Shown here one piece after another: positions 41,102 through 48,049 of a stretch of DNA of 48,049 nt. How positions within the stretch are numbered: position 1 is the first letter of the stretch; each line of letters opens with the position of its first letter. This DNA is from Clostridia bacterium (lineage in GTDB: Bacteria; Bacillota; Clostridia; UMGS1883): NCBI GenBank assembly GCA_017451505.1, contig JAFTOF010000020.1, forward strand, positions 1-48,049. Reading direction: 5' to 3'. The notes under the pieces were generated by a model. The model saw only the letters and a program-made list of their open reading frames with translations, did no database searches and had not been told where the DNA came from. Made by a program: the position numbers and the translations under genes.

Positions 41102-42343
41102 ATGAAAAGAATTATAGCATCAATAGTTGTGCTTTCGGCTATGTTAACTCTTTTTGGATGCGGTGATAAAGAAACGGTTTCCGAAATTAAAACCCAAACA
41201 GCCGTAAATGTCACCGTAGCATCTCCCGAAAGAATGACTATCGAAAACACGGTTACATATACAGGAGAAATCAAAGCATCTGCGTCTACAAGTGTTTCCT
41301 CAAAGGCAAGCGGCGTTGCAAAAGCAGTATATAAAGAAATCGGTGATTATGTAGAAGAAGGTGAAACTCTCCTGATAATTGATGACACCGATTACAAAAC
41401 TCAGTACAATCAGGCACAGGCAGCATATAACGGAGCCGTAGCACAGTATAACAGTATTAAAAACGGAAGCACTCAGCAGACTAAGCTCCAGCTTGAATCA
41501 ACACTTAGTGCGGCAAAAATCGAATATAATAATGCTAAAACAAATTATGATAATCAAAAAGTTCTGTACGAAAACGGAGCTGTTAGCAAGGCGGTATATG
41601 ATGCGGCAGTAACACGTTTTGAAAACGCAAAGCTTAATCTTGATACTGCTCAAAATAATTACGACCTTACAATCAATGTTGTCCTTGAAGAATCAAAGGC
41701 AAGTGCTCAGGCGGCGGTAAATACGGCAAAGGTTTCCGTGCAGGCGGCACAAAACGCACTTAATAACACCGTGGTTAAAGCCCCCATATCGGGATATATT
41801 GCAGCACGCAATGCAAATAAAGGACAAATGGTGCCTGCAGGGGTTGAGGTTTTTTCAATTAAAGCTACACAAAGTGTAGAAGCCCAGATTAATGTTACGG
41901 AGGCTGTTATTTCCGAGATTTCTGTCGGCACAAAGGCAGTTGTGAATGTGAAATCGGCAAATTCCGAAGATATAGAAGGCACAGTTACAAATGTCAGCCC
42001 CGTTAAAAATCCTCAGACAGGAATGTATCTTGTTTGTGTTGCTGTCGAAAATGCTGACGGCAAAATAAAAGACGGTATGTTTGCTGATATTAAGCTTACG
42101 CTTAATGATTCTGTTGACGCACTTGCTATACCCTCAGAGGCGGTTCTTGAGGATAAGGACGGAACAAAATATGTGTATATTGCTTCAAAGAATGAGGCAA
42201 ATAGGAAAAACATAAAAGTAGGTATAATTAATGATAAGTACACGGAGGTTGTAAGCGGAATAACCGAAAAAGACAAGGTAATAGTTTCGGGTAAGGATTA
42301 CCTCTCGGAGATAAATAATAAAATAAGAATTGTAAGTAAGTGA
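41102..42343 (+). CDS. RND efflux periplasmic adaptor (MFP/HlyD family lipoprotein)
   Basis: A 413-residue lipoprotein with lipobox TLFGC (Cys 20). The barrel-sandwich (lipoyl) halves are SSKASGVAKAVYKEIGDYVE and VVKAPISGYIAARNANKGQM; the hairpin between them is a long Ala/Asn-rich coiled coil (YNQAQAAYNGAVAQYNS...). The beta-barrel and membrane-proximal domains end with IPSEAVLEDKDGTKYVYIAS. It bridges the RND pump and the TolC-like protein. AAAGGAAAG precedes the ATG. Confidence 0.93.
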   Translation: MKRIIASIVVLSAMLTLFGCGDKETVSEIKTQTAVNVTVASPERMTIENTVTYTGEIKASASTSVSSKASGVAKAVYKEIGDYVEEGETLLIIDDTDYKTQYNQAQAAYNGAVAQYNSIKNGSTQQTKLQLESTLSAAKIEYNNAKTNYDNQKVLYENGAVSKAVYDAAVTRFENAKLNLDTAQNNYDLTINVVLEESKASAQAAVNTAKVSVQAAQNALNNTVVKAPISGYIAARNANKGQMVPAGVEVFSIKATQSVEAQINVTEAVISEISVGTKAVVNVKSANSEDIEGTVTNVSPVKNPQTGMYLVCVAVENADGKIKDGMFADIKLTLNDSVDALAIPSEAVLEDKDGTKYVYIASKNEANRKNIKVGIINDKYTEVVSGITEKDKVIVSGKDYLSEINNKIRIVSK

Positions 42344-42353
42344 GGGGTAAAAA

Positions 42354-45300
42354 ATGAAATTACATGAATTATCGGTAAAACGCCCCGTAGCCGTTACAAT
42401 GGTAATACTTATTTGCGTCGTACTTGGTGCGTATTCTCTTTCGATGCTTCCTATAGACGCCATGCCTGAAATGGACCTCAAGATGGCAGTTGTTATGACT
42501 CAGTATCCCAATGTCGGCTCGGAAGAAATAGAAACGCTTATAACCGAGCCTGTGGAAGATGCCATAGCATCGGTTTCAGGTCTTGATACAATGCAGAGCC
42601 AGTCAACAGAAGGTATGTCAGTTGTAATGGCTCAGTTTACCAACAATACGGATATAGACGAGGCTGTAAACACCATTGAAAATAATATTGATATGATTTC
42701 AATGATGCTTCCCGACGATGCAAATAAGCCTACCGTTTTAAAGCTTGATATTACATCAATGGCATCAATGATGATGTCCGTTTCATATGAAGGCTACGAT
42801 TTGGAGCAGACAAAAAAGTTTATTGAAGATAATGTGGAGCACAGAATCAAATCGGCAGGGGGAGTGGCGTCCGTAAATATCAGCGGTGCTACCGACAGAA
42901 TTATTGAGATTGAAGTTGATAAGGATAAAATGCAGGGGTACAATATCGGATTTTCGGATATTGTGTCGGCAATCGCTTCGCAAAACAATAATTTACCTGC
43001 GGGAAATACCGAAGCAAACAATAAAGATTTGTCAGTGCGATTAATGGGAGAGTTCAGTAAAATATCCGATATCGGGCTTGTGCCTTTAATGACCTCACAG
43101 GGGCAGATTATATACATAAAAGATGTTGCAGCCGTCAATGATACTTTTGAAAAGCAGAATACCTATTCACGTGTTAACAGTGAAAATTCAATTTCTATCT
43201 CCGTAAGCAGCGAATCGGATGCAAATACTGTTGATGTCGTAAACGGAGTTATTAAAGAACTTGAATCAGTTAAGAAGCAATACCCTAAATTCAACTATAA
43301 CATTACCATGGAACAGGCAAGCTATATTGAGGATTCTATAGCCTCGGTTGCCCAGAGTGCGATAATCGGCGGACTTCTCGCCATGATTATACTTTTCCTT
43401 TTCTTAGGAAACGGCAGAAATGCACTCGTAATCGGAGTTTCGATGCCTATATCCGTTATAACAACCTTTATCGCCATGTATATGTCGGGAATGACGCTTA
43501 ACATAGTTTCTCTCGGCGGTCTGGCACTGGGTATAGGTATGCTGGTAGATAATGCGGTCGTTGTCCTGGAAAATATCTTCAGGCGTAGGAAAGCATACGG
43601 CGATGATGCAAAATCGGGTGCCATGAAAGGTGCAGGAGAGGTTATGGGAGCGGTAATTGCCTCAGTTCTTACAACCTGTATTGTATATGTTCCCATTTTG
43701 TTCCTTGATAATATGATGGCTGTAATGTTTAAACAGCTTGCATTTTCTATTGTATTCTCACAGGCGGCATCACTTCTTGCCACAATGCTGATTGTGCCTA
43801 TGCTTTCGTCAAAAATTGATAACATAGAAGAAAGAAACAAGACCTTCTCATTCATACTAACACCGTTTGATAAAATGATGAATTACTTATACAGCGTGTA
43901 CGAGAAGGCACTTCGTTTCGTGCTTGGTCACAGAAAAATGTTTCTCGCGGGAGTAGTGGCATTATTTATACTCAGTATGTATGTTTTGAGTATTCTCGGA
44001 ATGACACTAATGCCTGCAAGTGATGAGGGTACTGTTTCGATTGCAATAGAGCTTCCTCAGGGAACAAAAATTGAGCAGACTGATAAATTAGTTCGTGAAA
44101 TTGAAGAAATAGTTAAAACCTATGACGAGCTTGAAATTATGACTTCAAGTGTGGGCAGCGGCGGAATGATGGCGGCACTTGGTGCATCATCATCCAATCA
44201 GGCAACAGTTACTTTGACACTCAAAGAGGATAGAAAGACCTCTACCGCTGATGCAGTGCAGAAAATCCGTCAAATGCTTTCGGATGTTACGGGTGCCCAA
44301 ATATCAGTTGAGGCATCAAGCCAGTCAATGGCAATGGCATCCGACGAGGTTCAGTTCAGATTCACTTCCAAGGATAACAAAAAGCTTGAAGAATATGTAG
44401 TTCAGGCAGAAGAAATTCTTGCAAGTATTGACGGCGTAGTTGAAACCGAAACAACAATTGGTGAAACAAAACCCGAGGTTCGTGTTGAAATTGATGAAAA
44501 TTATGCTTCCCGATACGGAATTAATACTGCTTATGCCGCAACCATGGTTAACTATGGTTTAAACGGTGTTAAGGCATCAAAATACACCGAGAACGGCTCT
44601 GAGTACGATATTAAAGTTGTTTATCCTGAAGACTATGTTGGTAATTATGAAGAATTAAAAACTATGCAGATAAAAAGCCCTATGGGGCAGTGGGTAACTC
44701 TCTCCGATATTGCAGATGTATACATTGAGGAGGGGCAGGCAACTATTACAAGAATCAATCAGAAACGAGTAGTAACTCTTACAGGTAAAATTTACGGAAC
44801 TGATATGGCAACTGTTACAAATGAGTTCAATAGTAAAATGCAAAAGAATCTCCCGCTTTCCGAAGGTGTAACTCAGGAGAGTGCAGGTGCATTTGAAACG
44901 ATGATAGAGGCTATGGTGTCATTGGTAACGGCAATACTTCTGGGTATACTTCTCATGTACATGGTCATGGCTGCACAGTTTGAAAACCTTATTCATCCCT
45001 TTATAATACTTGGAACACTTCCTCTTGCACTTATCGGTGTTGTGCTTGGTCTTGTTGTAGCAGGTACTCCGTTATCGGTTATAAGCTGCATAGGTATATT
45101 GATGCTTATCGGTATTATAGTAAATAATGCAATTGTCCTTATTGAATTTATAAACCAACAAAAGAAGGACCATCCCGATATGTCACGCACACAGCAGGTT
45201 GTTAATGCAGGTATCGTAAGAATGCGTCCCATACTTATGACGTCTCTTACATCAATTCTCGGTTTCCTTCCCATGGCAATGGACTCCGAAGGCGGCGGTG

Positions 45301-45452
45301 TGATGATGCAGCCCCTTGCAGTAGCTCTTGTTGGCGGTTTGACAGTCGGTACATTCCTTACACTGTTTGTTATTCCGGTTTTATACTCTGTTGTAGATGA
45401 AAAACTTGAAAAGCGTGCTAAGAAAAAGGCGGCTAAAAAAGGAAATGGCTAA
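42354..45452 (+). CDS. RND family efflux permease (AcrB/HAE-type)
   Basis: A 1032-residue inner-membrane proton-driven pump with the standard pattern of 12 transmembrane helices and two large extracytoplasmic loops. ELSVKRPVAVTMVILICVVL opens TM1; YPNVGSEEIETLITEPVEDA is the porter domain; IGMLVDNAVVVLENIFRRRK is TM4 and IIVNNAIVLIEFINQQKK TM10; RMRPILMTSLTSILGFLPMA follows. The TM4 pair is Asp399-Asn400, where AcrB has two Asp, and the TM10 Lys is Asn. The operon also encodes the adaptor and TolC-like partner. Substrate unknown; drugs, lipids or siderophores are all possible. Confidence 0.92.
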   Translation: MKLHELSVKRPVAVTMVILICVVLGAYSLSMLPIDAMPEMDLKMAVVMTQYPNVGSEEIETLITEPVEDAIASVSGLDTMQSQSTEGMSVVMAQFTNNTDIDEAVNTIENNIDMISMMLPDDANKPTVLKLDITSMASMMMSVSYEGYDLEQTKKFIEDNVEHRIKSAGGVASVNISGATDRIIEIEVDKDKMQGYNIGFSDIVSAIASQNNNLPAGNTEANNKDLSVRLMGEFSKISDIGLVPLMTSQGQIIYIKDVAAVNDTFEKQNTYSRVNSENSISISVSSESDANTVDVVNGVIKELESVKKQYPKFNYNITMEQASYIEDSIASVAQSAIIGGLLAMIILFLFLGNGRNALVIGVSMPISVITTFIAMYMSGMTLNIVSLGGLALGIGMLVDNAVVVLENIFRRRKAYGDDAKSGAMKGAGEVMGAVIASVLTTCIVYVPILFLDNMMAVMFKQLAFSIVFSQAASLLATMLIVPMLSSKIDNIEERNKTFSFILTPFDKMMNYLYSVYEKALRFVLGHRKMFLAGVVALFILSMYVLSILGMTLMPASDEGTVSIAIELPQGTKIEQTDKLVREIEEIVKTYDELEIMTSSVGSGGMMAALGASSSNQATVTLTLKEDRKTSTADAVQKIRQMLSDVTGAQISVEASSQSMAMASDEVQFRFTSKDNKKLEEYVVQAEEILASIDGVVETETTIGETKPEVRVEIDENYASRYGINTAYAATMVNYGLNGVKASKYTENGSEYDIKVVYPEDYVGNYEELKTMQIKSPMGQWVTLSDIADVYIEEGQATITRINQKRVVTLTGKIYGTDMATVTNEFNSKMQKNLPLSEGVTQESAGAFETMIEAMVSLVTAILLGILLMYMVMAAQFENLIHPFIILGTLPLALIGVVLGLVVAGTPLSVISCIGILMLIGIIVNNAIVLIEFINQQKKDHPDMSRTQQVVNAGIVRMRPILMTSLTSILGFLPMAMDSEGGGVMMQPLAVALVGGLTVGTFLTLFVIPVLYSVVDEKLEKRAKKKAAKKGNG

Positions 45453-45453
45453 T

Positions 45454-45494
45454 AAAAAGAAATCCCGAATTCAACGAATTCGGGATTTCTTTTT
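45454..45494. terminator. Bidirectional terminator between the RND gene and pqqD-like gene
   Basis: AAAAAGAAATCCCGAATTC (45454-45472), loop AAC, and the exact complement (45476-45494). It has A- and T-runs on both ends and can terminate both strands. It begins two bases after the RND stop and reaches the stop of the minus-strand gene. Confidence 0.85.
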
Positions 45495-45840
45495 ATTTAA
45501 ACGTTATAAAGTGGTAACTGTCCAGTATCTGAAAGAATTTTGCAAGCCGCTGATAAAGCGGCTCGGCTTCTTCTCCGAATCTTTCTTTCACAAGCTCTCC
45601 GAGCGTAATTATATCTTTTTTACCGTCAATTAGTGGCCATACGAAGCTTCCTGTTTTATCAAGATGCACGTAGGAAAATTTCGGCTTACGGAAAATCTTT
45701 TGTGCAATACGGTTAAAGAATCCAGTGTTTTCAATTTCGAGAGTTACCAATCCGTCTTCATCCGCAGACCAATTTAAGTATGAACTGCGGACTGGGACTT
45801 TTTCGAGAAAGTTTTCTGACTGAGAAGTTTTCTTTTTCAT
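45493..45840 (-). CDS. PqqD family protein
   Basis: A 115-residue protein. The core FSYVHLDKTGSFVWPLIDGK, then DIITLGELVKERFGEEAEPL and YQRLAKFFQILDSYHFITF match PqqD/RiPP recognition element folds (LDxxGxxVWxxIDG...). PqqD-like proteins bind precursor peptides for radical SAM enzymes. No precursor or radical SAM gene is visible here. The ATG is three bases after the OPT transporter stop, so the two are one operon. It may serve a peptide-binding role linked to transport, which is inference. Confidence 0.82.
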   Translation of the reverse strand: MKKKTSQSENFLEKVPVRSSYLNWSADEDGLVTLEIENTGFFNRIAQKIFRKPKFSYVHLDKTGSFVWPLIDGKKDIITLGELVKERFGEEAEPLYQRLAKFFQILDSYHFITFK

Positions 45841-45843
45841 GAT

Positions 45844-47772
45844 TTATTTCTCGCTTCTGTTTCTTTTTCTCCAAAGAGAAAATTTAAGAACGATAAGAAT
45901 CAATACTGCAAATACGGCCAGTGATGACAGCTTTGCCATAGATTCGGACAGGGGAATATACTTTGATATATCTATCATATCAGCAACGTTAAATACTGCC
46001 AGAAGTGCGAGGAGTATTCCTACCAATCCTTCTCCGGCAATCATACCGCTACAGAAGAGTATGCCGTCGTTTACGATTGCGTTCTTTTCTTTTTCGTCCC
46101 TCTTAAGTTTATCCATAAAGTAACGTACAATACCGCCAACCATTATGCAGGCATTAAGCTGTACGGGGAGGTATATACCGATAGCAAAAGGAAGTACCGG
46201 GATTTTAATGATTTCAATAACAATGGCGATAAATACACCGATAAATACCAGTCCCCAAGGAAGATTAGCATCCATAACGCCTTCGATTATCATCTTCATA
46301 AGTGTTGCCTGAGGTGCTGCAAGCTCCTCGGAACCAAAGCCCCAAGCACTGTCAAGAAGGAACAGTGTTCCACCGATTGCAAGTGCGGAAGCAATTACAC
46401 CGATAACTTCTGCTATTTGCTGCTTCTTCGGAGTAGCACCCAAAAGGAAACCTGTCTTAAGGTCCTGCGATGTGTCACCTGAAATTGCCGCTACAATACA
46501 AATTATTGAACCGATTCCGATTGCACCGTGCATGCCTGAAATTCCAACATCTCCAGATGCTTTAAGAATTAATGTAGCAAACAGAAGTGTTGCAATCGCC
46601 ATACCTGATACGGGGTTATTACTGCTTCCTACAAGTCCTACCATACGTGAGGAAACTGTTGCAAAGAAGAAACCAAACACTACAACAACCACTGCACCGA
46701 TAGGTGAAACGGGAACAGCAGGTACAAGCCAAATCAAAAGTGTAAGAAGCACAATAGCTAAAAGCACATATTTCATATCAATGTCTTTTTCAGTTCTGAG
46801 AAGCTGAGAACTTCTTGTGCTTCCAACCATGCTCTTAAGCGAATCCTTAAAAGTGCGGATAATTAAAGGAAGTGATTTTATAAGGCTTATTATACCGCCT
46901 GCCGCCAATGCACCTGCACCGATATATCTGATATATGTGCTCCATATGCCTGCGGCACCGGATGCTGCATATATTTCACCGATGGATGTACTGCCGGGAT
47001 ATAATATAAGCTCGCTGCCGAAAAGAACTATTATGGGAATCAGAACGAGCCAGCTTAAAACACCGCCTGCAAACATATAGGAAGAAATTCTGGGTCCGCA
47101 GATGTAACCAACGCTCATTACTGCTGGATATATCTGTGTGCCTATAGCTCCTGCATATCCTTTAAGCTTTGAAAGCGAATAGGTGATTTCACCGGGTACT
47201 GCTTTAAGTCCGTCTATTATAAACTTAAAGATAGCGGCAATTCCCATTCCGGCAAATACCGTACCGGCATTTGCACCGCCTTCTTCACCTGCCAGAAGTA
47301 CTTCGGCACATGCCGTTCCTTCGGGGTAGGGAAGTGTACCATGCTCTTTTACTATAAGAGCGTTTCTAAGGGGTACCATAAAGAACACACCTAAAAGACC
47401 ACCTAAAAGAGCAATCAGTGTTATCTCCAAAATTTCAGGCTTGTCCATTTTGCCCTCTGCCGCCCAAAGGAACAGGGCAGGAAGTGTGAATATTGCACCG
47501 GCTGCAACCGATTCACCTGCTGAACCGATTGTCTGTACAATATTGCTTTCAAGTATTGAGTTCTTTCGCATAATAACACGAATAACTCCCATTGAAATAA
47601 CTGCGGCAGGAATAGAAGCAGATACGGTCATTCCAACCCTCAGTCCTAAATATGCGTTTGCCGCACCGAATATAACTGCAAGAAGAATACCCATTATAAT
47701 AGAAGTAACTGTGAGTTCGGGGGTAATTCTGTCGGCAGGAATATACGGCTTGAATTCTTTTTGATTATTCAT
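45844..47772 (-). CDS. OPT family oligopeptide transporter
   Basis: A 642-residue membrane protein with about 16 hydrophobic segments. ITPELTVTSIIMGILLAVIF, GANAYLGLRVGMTVSASIPA, PYPEGTACAEVLLAGE and SNNPVSGMAIATLLF are family signatures of OPT/YSL transporters. It is proton-coupled and takes up oligopeptides or metal chelates. The start is ATG 47772, after GGAGAA; the in-frame ATG at 47793 is upstream of that site. A strong promoter and a 14-base palindrome lie upstream. The downstream PqqD-like gene is three bases away. Confidence 0.93.
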   Translation of the reverse strand: MNNQKEFKPYIPADRITPELTVTSIIMGILLAVIFGAANAYLGLRVGMTVSASIPAAVISMGVIRVIMRKNSILESNIVQTIGSAGESVAAGAIFTLPALFLWAAEGKMDKPEILEITLIALLGGLLGVFFMVPLRNALIVKEHGTLPYPEGTACAEVLLAGEEGGANAGTVFAGMGIAAIFKFIIDGLKAVPGEITYSLSKLKGYAGAIGTQIYPAVMSVGYICGPRISSYMFAGGVLSWLVLIPIIVLFGSELILYPGSTSIGEIYAASGAAGIWSTYIRYIGAGALAAGGIISLIKSLPLIIRTFKDSLKSMVGSTRSSQLLRTEKDIDMKYVLLAIVLLTLLIWLVPAVPVSPIGAVVVVVFGFFFATVSSRMVGLVGSSNNPVSGMAIATLLFATLILKASGDVGISGMHGAIGIGSIICIVAAISGDTSQDLKTGFLLGATPKKQQIAEVIGVIASALAIGGTLFLLDSAWGFGSEELAAPQATLMKMIIEGVMDANLPWGLVFIGVFIAIVIEIIKIPVLPFAIGIYLPVQLNACIMVGGIVRYFMDKLKRDEKEKNAIVNDGILFCSGMIAGEGLVGILLALLAVFNVADMIDISKYIPLSESMAKLSSLAVFAVLILIVLKFSLWRKRNRSEK

Positions 47773-47788
47773 ACGTATTCTCCAATCC

Positions 47789-47802
47789 GTCACAACTGTG
47801 AC
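47789..47802 (-). promoter_or_regulatory. Palindromic operator candidate of the OPT operon
   Basis: GTCACA AC TGTGAC (47789-47802), a 14-base palindrome between the predicted transcription start and the ribosome site. It is placed where a repressor would block the promoter. Confidence 0.5.
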
Positions 47803-47815
47803 ATAAATTCGTTTA

Positions 47816-47844
47816 ATTATAACATATTATCCTTGTTATTTCAA
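47816..47844 (-). promoter_or_regulatory. Promoter of the OPT operon
   Basis: Minus strand: TTGAAA (47839-47844), 17 bases, TATAAT (47816-47821). Confidence 0.7.
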
Positions 47845-47894
47845 CTGTTAAATTGTACAATTTGCTACTTTTTAAATTTTAAGGATAAAAGCGG

Positions 47895-47923
47895 TTGACA
47901 TTTTGGTGAAACGGTGTTAATAT
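47895..47923 (+). promoter_or_regulatory. Upstream tandem promoter at the window end
   Basis: TTGACA (47895-47900), 17 bases, TAATAT (47918-47923). It lies about 100 bases before the next promoter in the same direction. Confidence 0.6.
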
Positions 47924-47995
47924 ATACAACGTTGTCGCGTTAAGAGCGGATTGATAAATGCTTACAAAAAAACTTAAAAAAGTTTAAAAAAAGTG

Positions 47996-48024
47996 TTGAC
48001 AAAGAGCTTTGAGCGATGTATAAT
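47996..48024 (+). promoter_or_regulatory. Consensus promoter with UP-like A/T tracts at the window end
   Basis: TTGACA (47996-48001), exactly 17 bases, TATAAT (48019-48024). It is preceded by phased A/T runs (47966-47992). The gene it drives lies beyond the window; an rRNA or other stable RNA operon is a fair guess. Confidence 0.75.
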
Positions 48025-48049
48025 AAACAAGCTCGCTAAAAAAAGCGAA

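Noticed and set aside
45839..46123. Plus-strand frames antisense to the OPT gene (also 46472-47080 and 47441-47764)
   Set aside because: They are shadows of the strongly conserved OPT gene on the minus strand.

Overview
The window reads as chromosomal DNA of an endospore-forming, AT-rich Clostridia-type Firmicute, probably in or near the Oscillospiraceae/Ruminococcaceae. The evidence is the IspH-ribosomal protein S1 fusion behind cmk and plsC, the sporulation genes (spoIID, a spoIIQ-like gene, a ytfJ/gerW-like gene), strong AGGAGG-type ribosome binding sites, frequent TTG/GTG starts, sigma-A-like promoters and many near-perfect intrinsic terminators. No tRNA, rRNA, CRISPR array, prophage or intact insertion sequence was recognised.

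Layout. 1-2000 is the only clearly accessory part. It holds the 3' end of a type III restriction (Res) gene, a GT28-type glycolipid glycosyltransferase, a decayed serine-recombinase fragment on the minus strand, and a 377-base gap with three imperfect direct repeats. 2062-5103 is a plus-strand run: a Dabb protein, a cysteine-cluster protein, a Ppx/GppA phosphatase, trmL and an MBL-fold hydrolase. A very long bidirectional terminator separates it from a minus-strand yitT-like/AraC pair (5134-6793). 7074-18857 is a long plus-strand housekeeping stretch: cysE-cysS-mrnC, split transketolase, pcrA, a methyltransferase, a BaiN-like flavoprotein, and cmk-plsC-ispH/S1. 19077-24699 is a purine unit: xpt followed by a BMP-type nucleoside ABC importer. 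24856-27818 holds an M50 protease, scpA, scpB, a DUF2953 protein and ytfJ. glnS is on the minus strand (28112-29764), with a nested-palindrome element between it and ytfJ. 29923-31597 is spoIID plus a SpoIIQ-like metallopeptidase. 31729-38469 holds rqcH, dxs, tlyA, a polytopic TPR protein and comEA. An unrecognised gene and greA follow. 39971-45452 encodes a TolC-MFP-RND set. 45493-47772 (minus) is an OPT transporter coupled to a PqqD-like gene. The last 150 bases carry two tandem near-consensus promoters with A/T tracts, pointing out of the window towards a very highly expressed locus.

How the genes work together. cysE and cysS link cysteine synthesis to its tRNA charging. mrnC, rqcH, trmL, tlyA, S1, cysS and glnS serve RNA maturation and translation. 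dxs and ispH are the first and last enzymes of the MEP isoprenoid pathway. xpt and the BMP transporter fit purine salvage. scpAB, pcrA and comEA concern DNA. SpoIID, the SpoIIQ-like protein and YtfJ belong to sporulation.

The window is mostly conserved core genome. I found no clear new defence or biosynthetic system. The observations most worth following are the nested-palindrome element at 27866-28112, the OPT/PqqD pair, a tripartite RND set in an apparently single-membrane organism, a likely internal start releasing free S1 from the IspH-S1 fusion, and a probable AUA start in xpt. All calls rest on reading the sequence; no database search was run.
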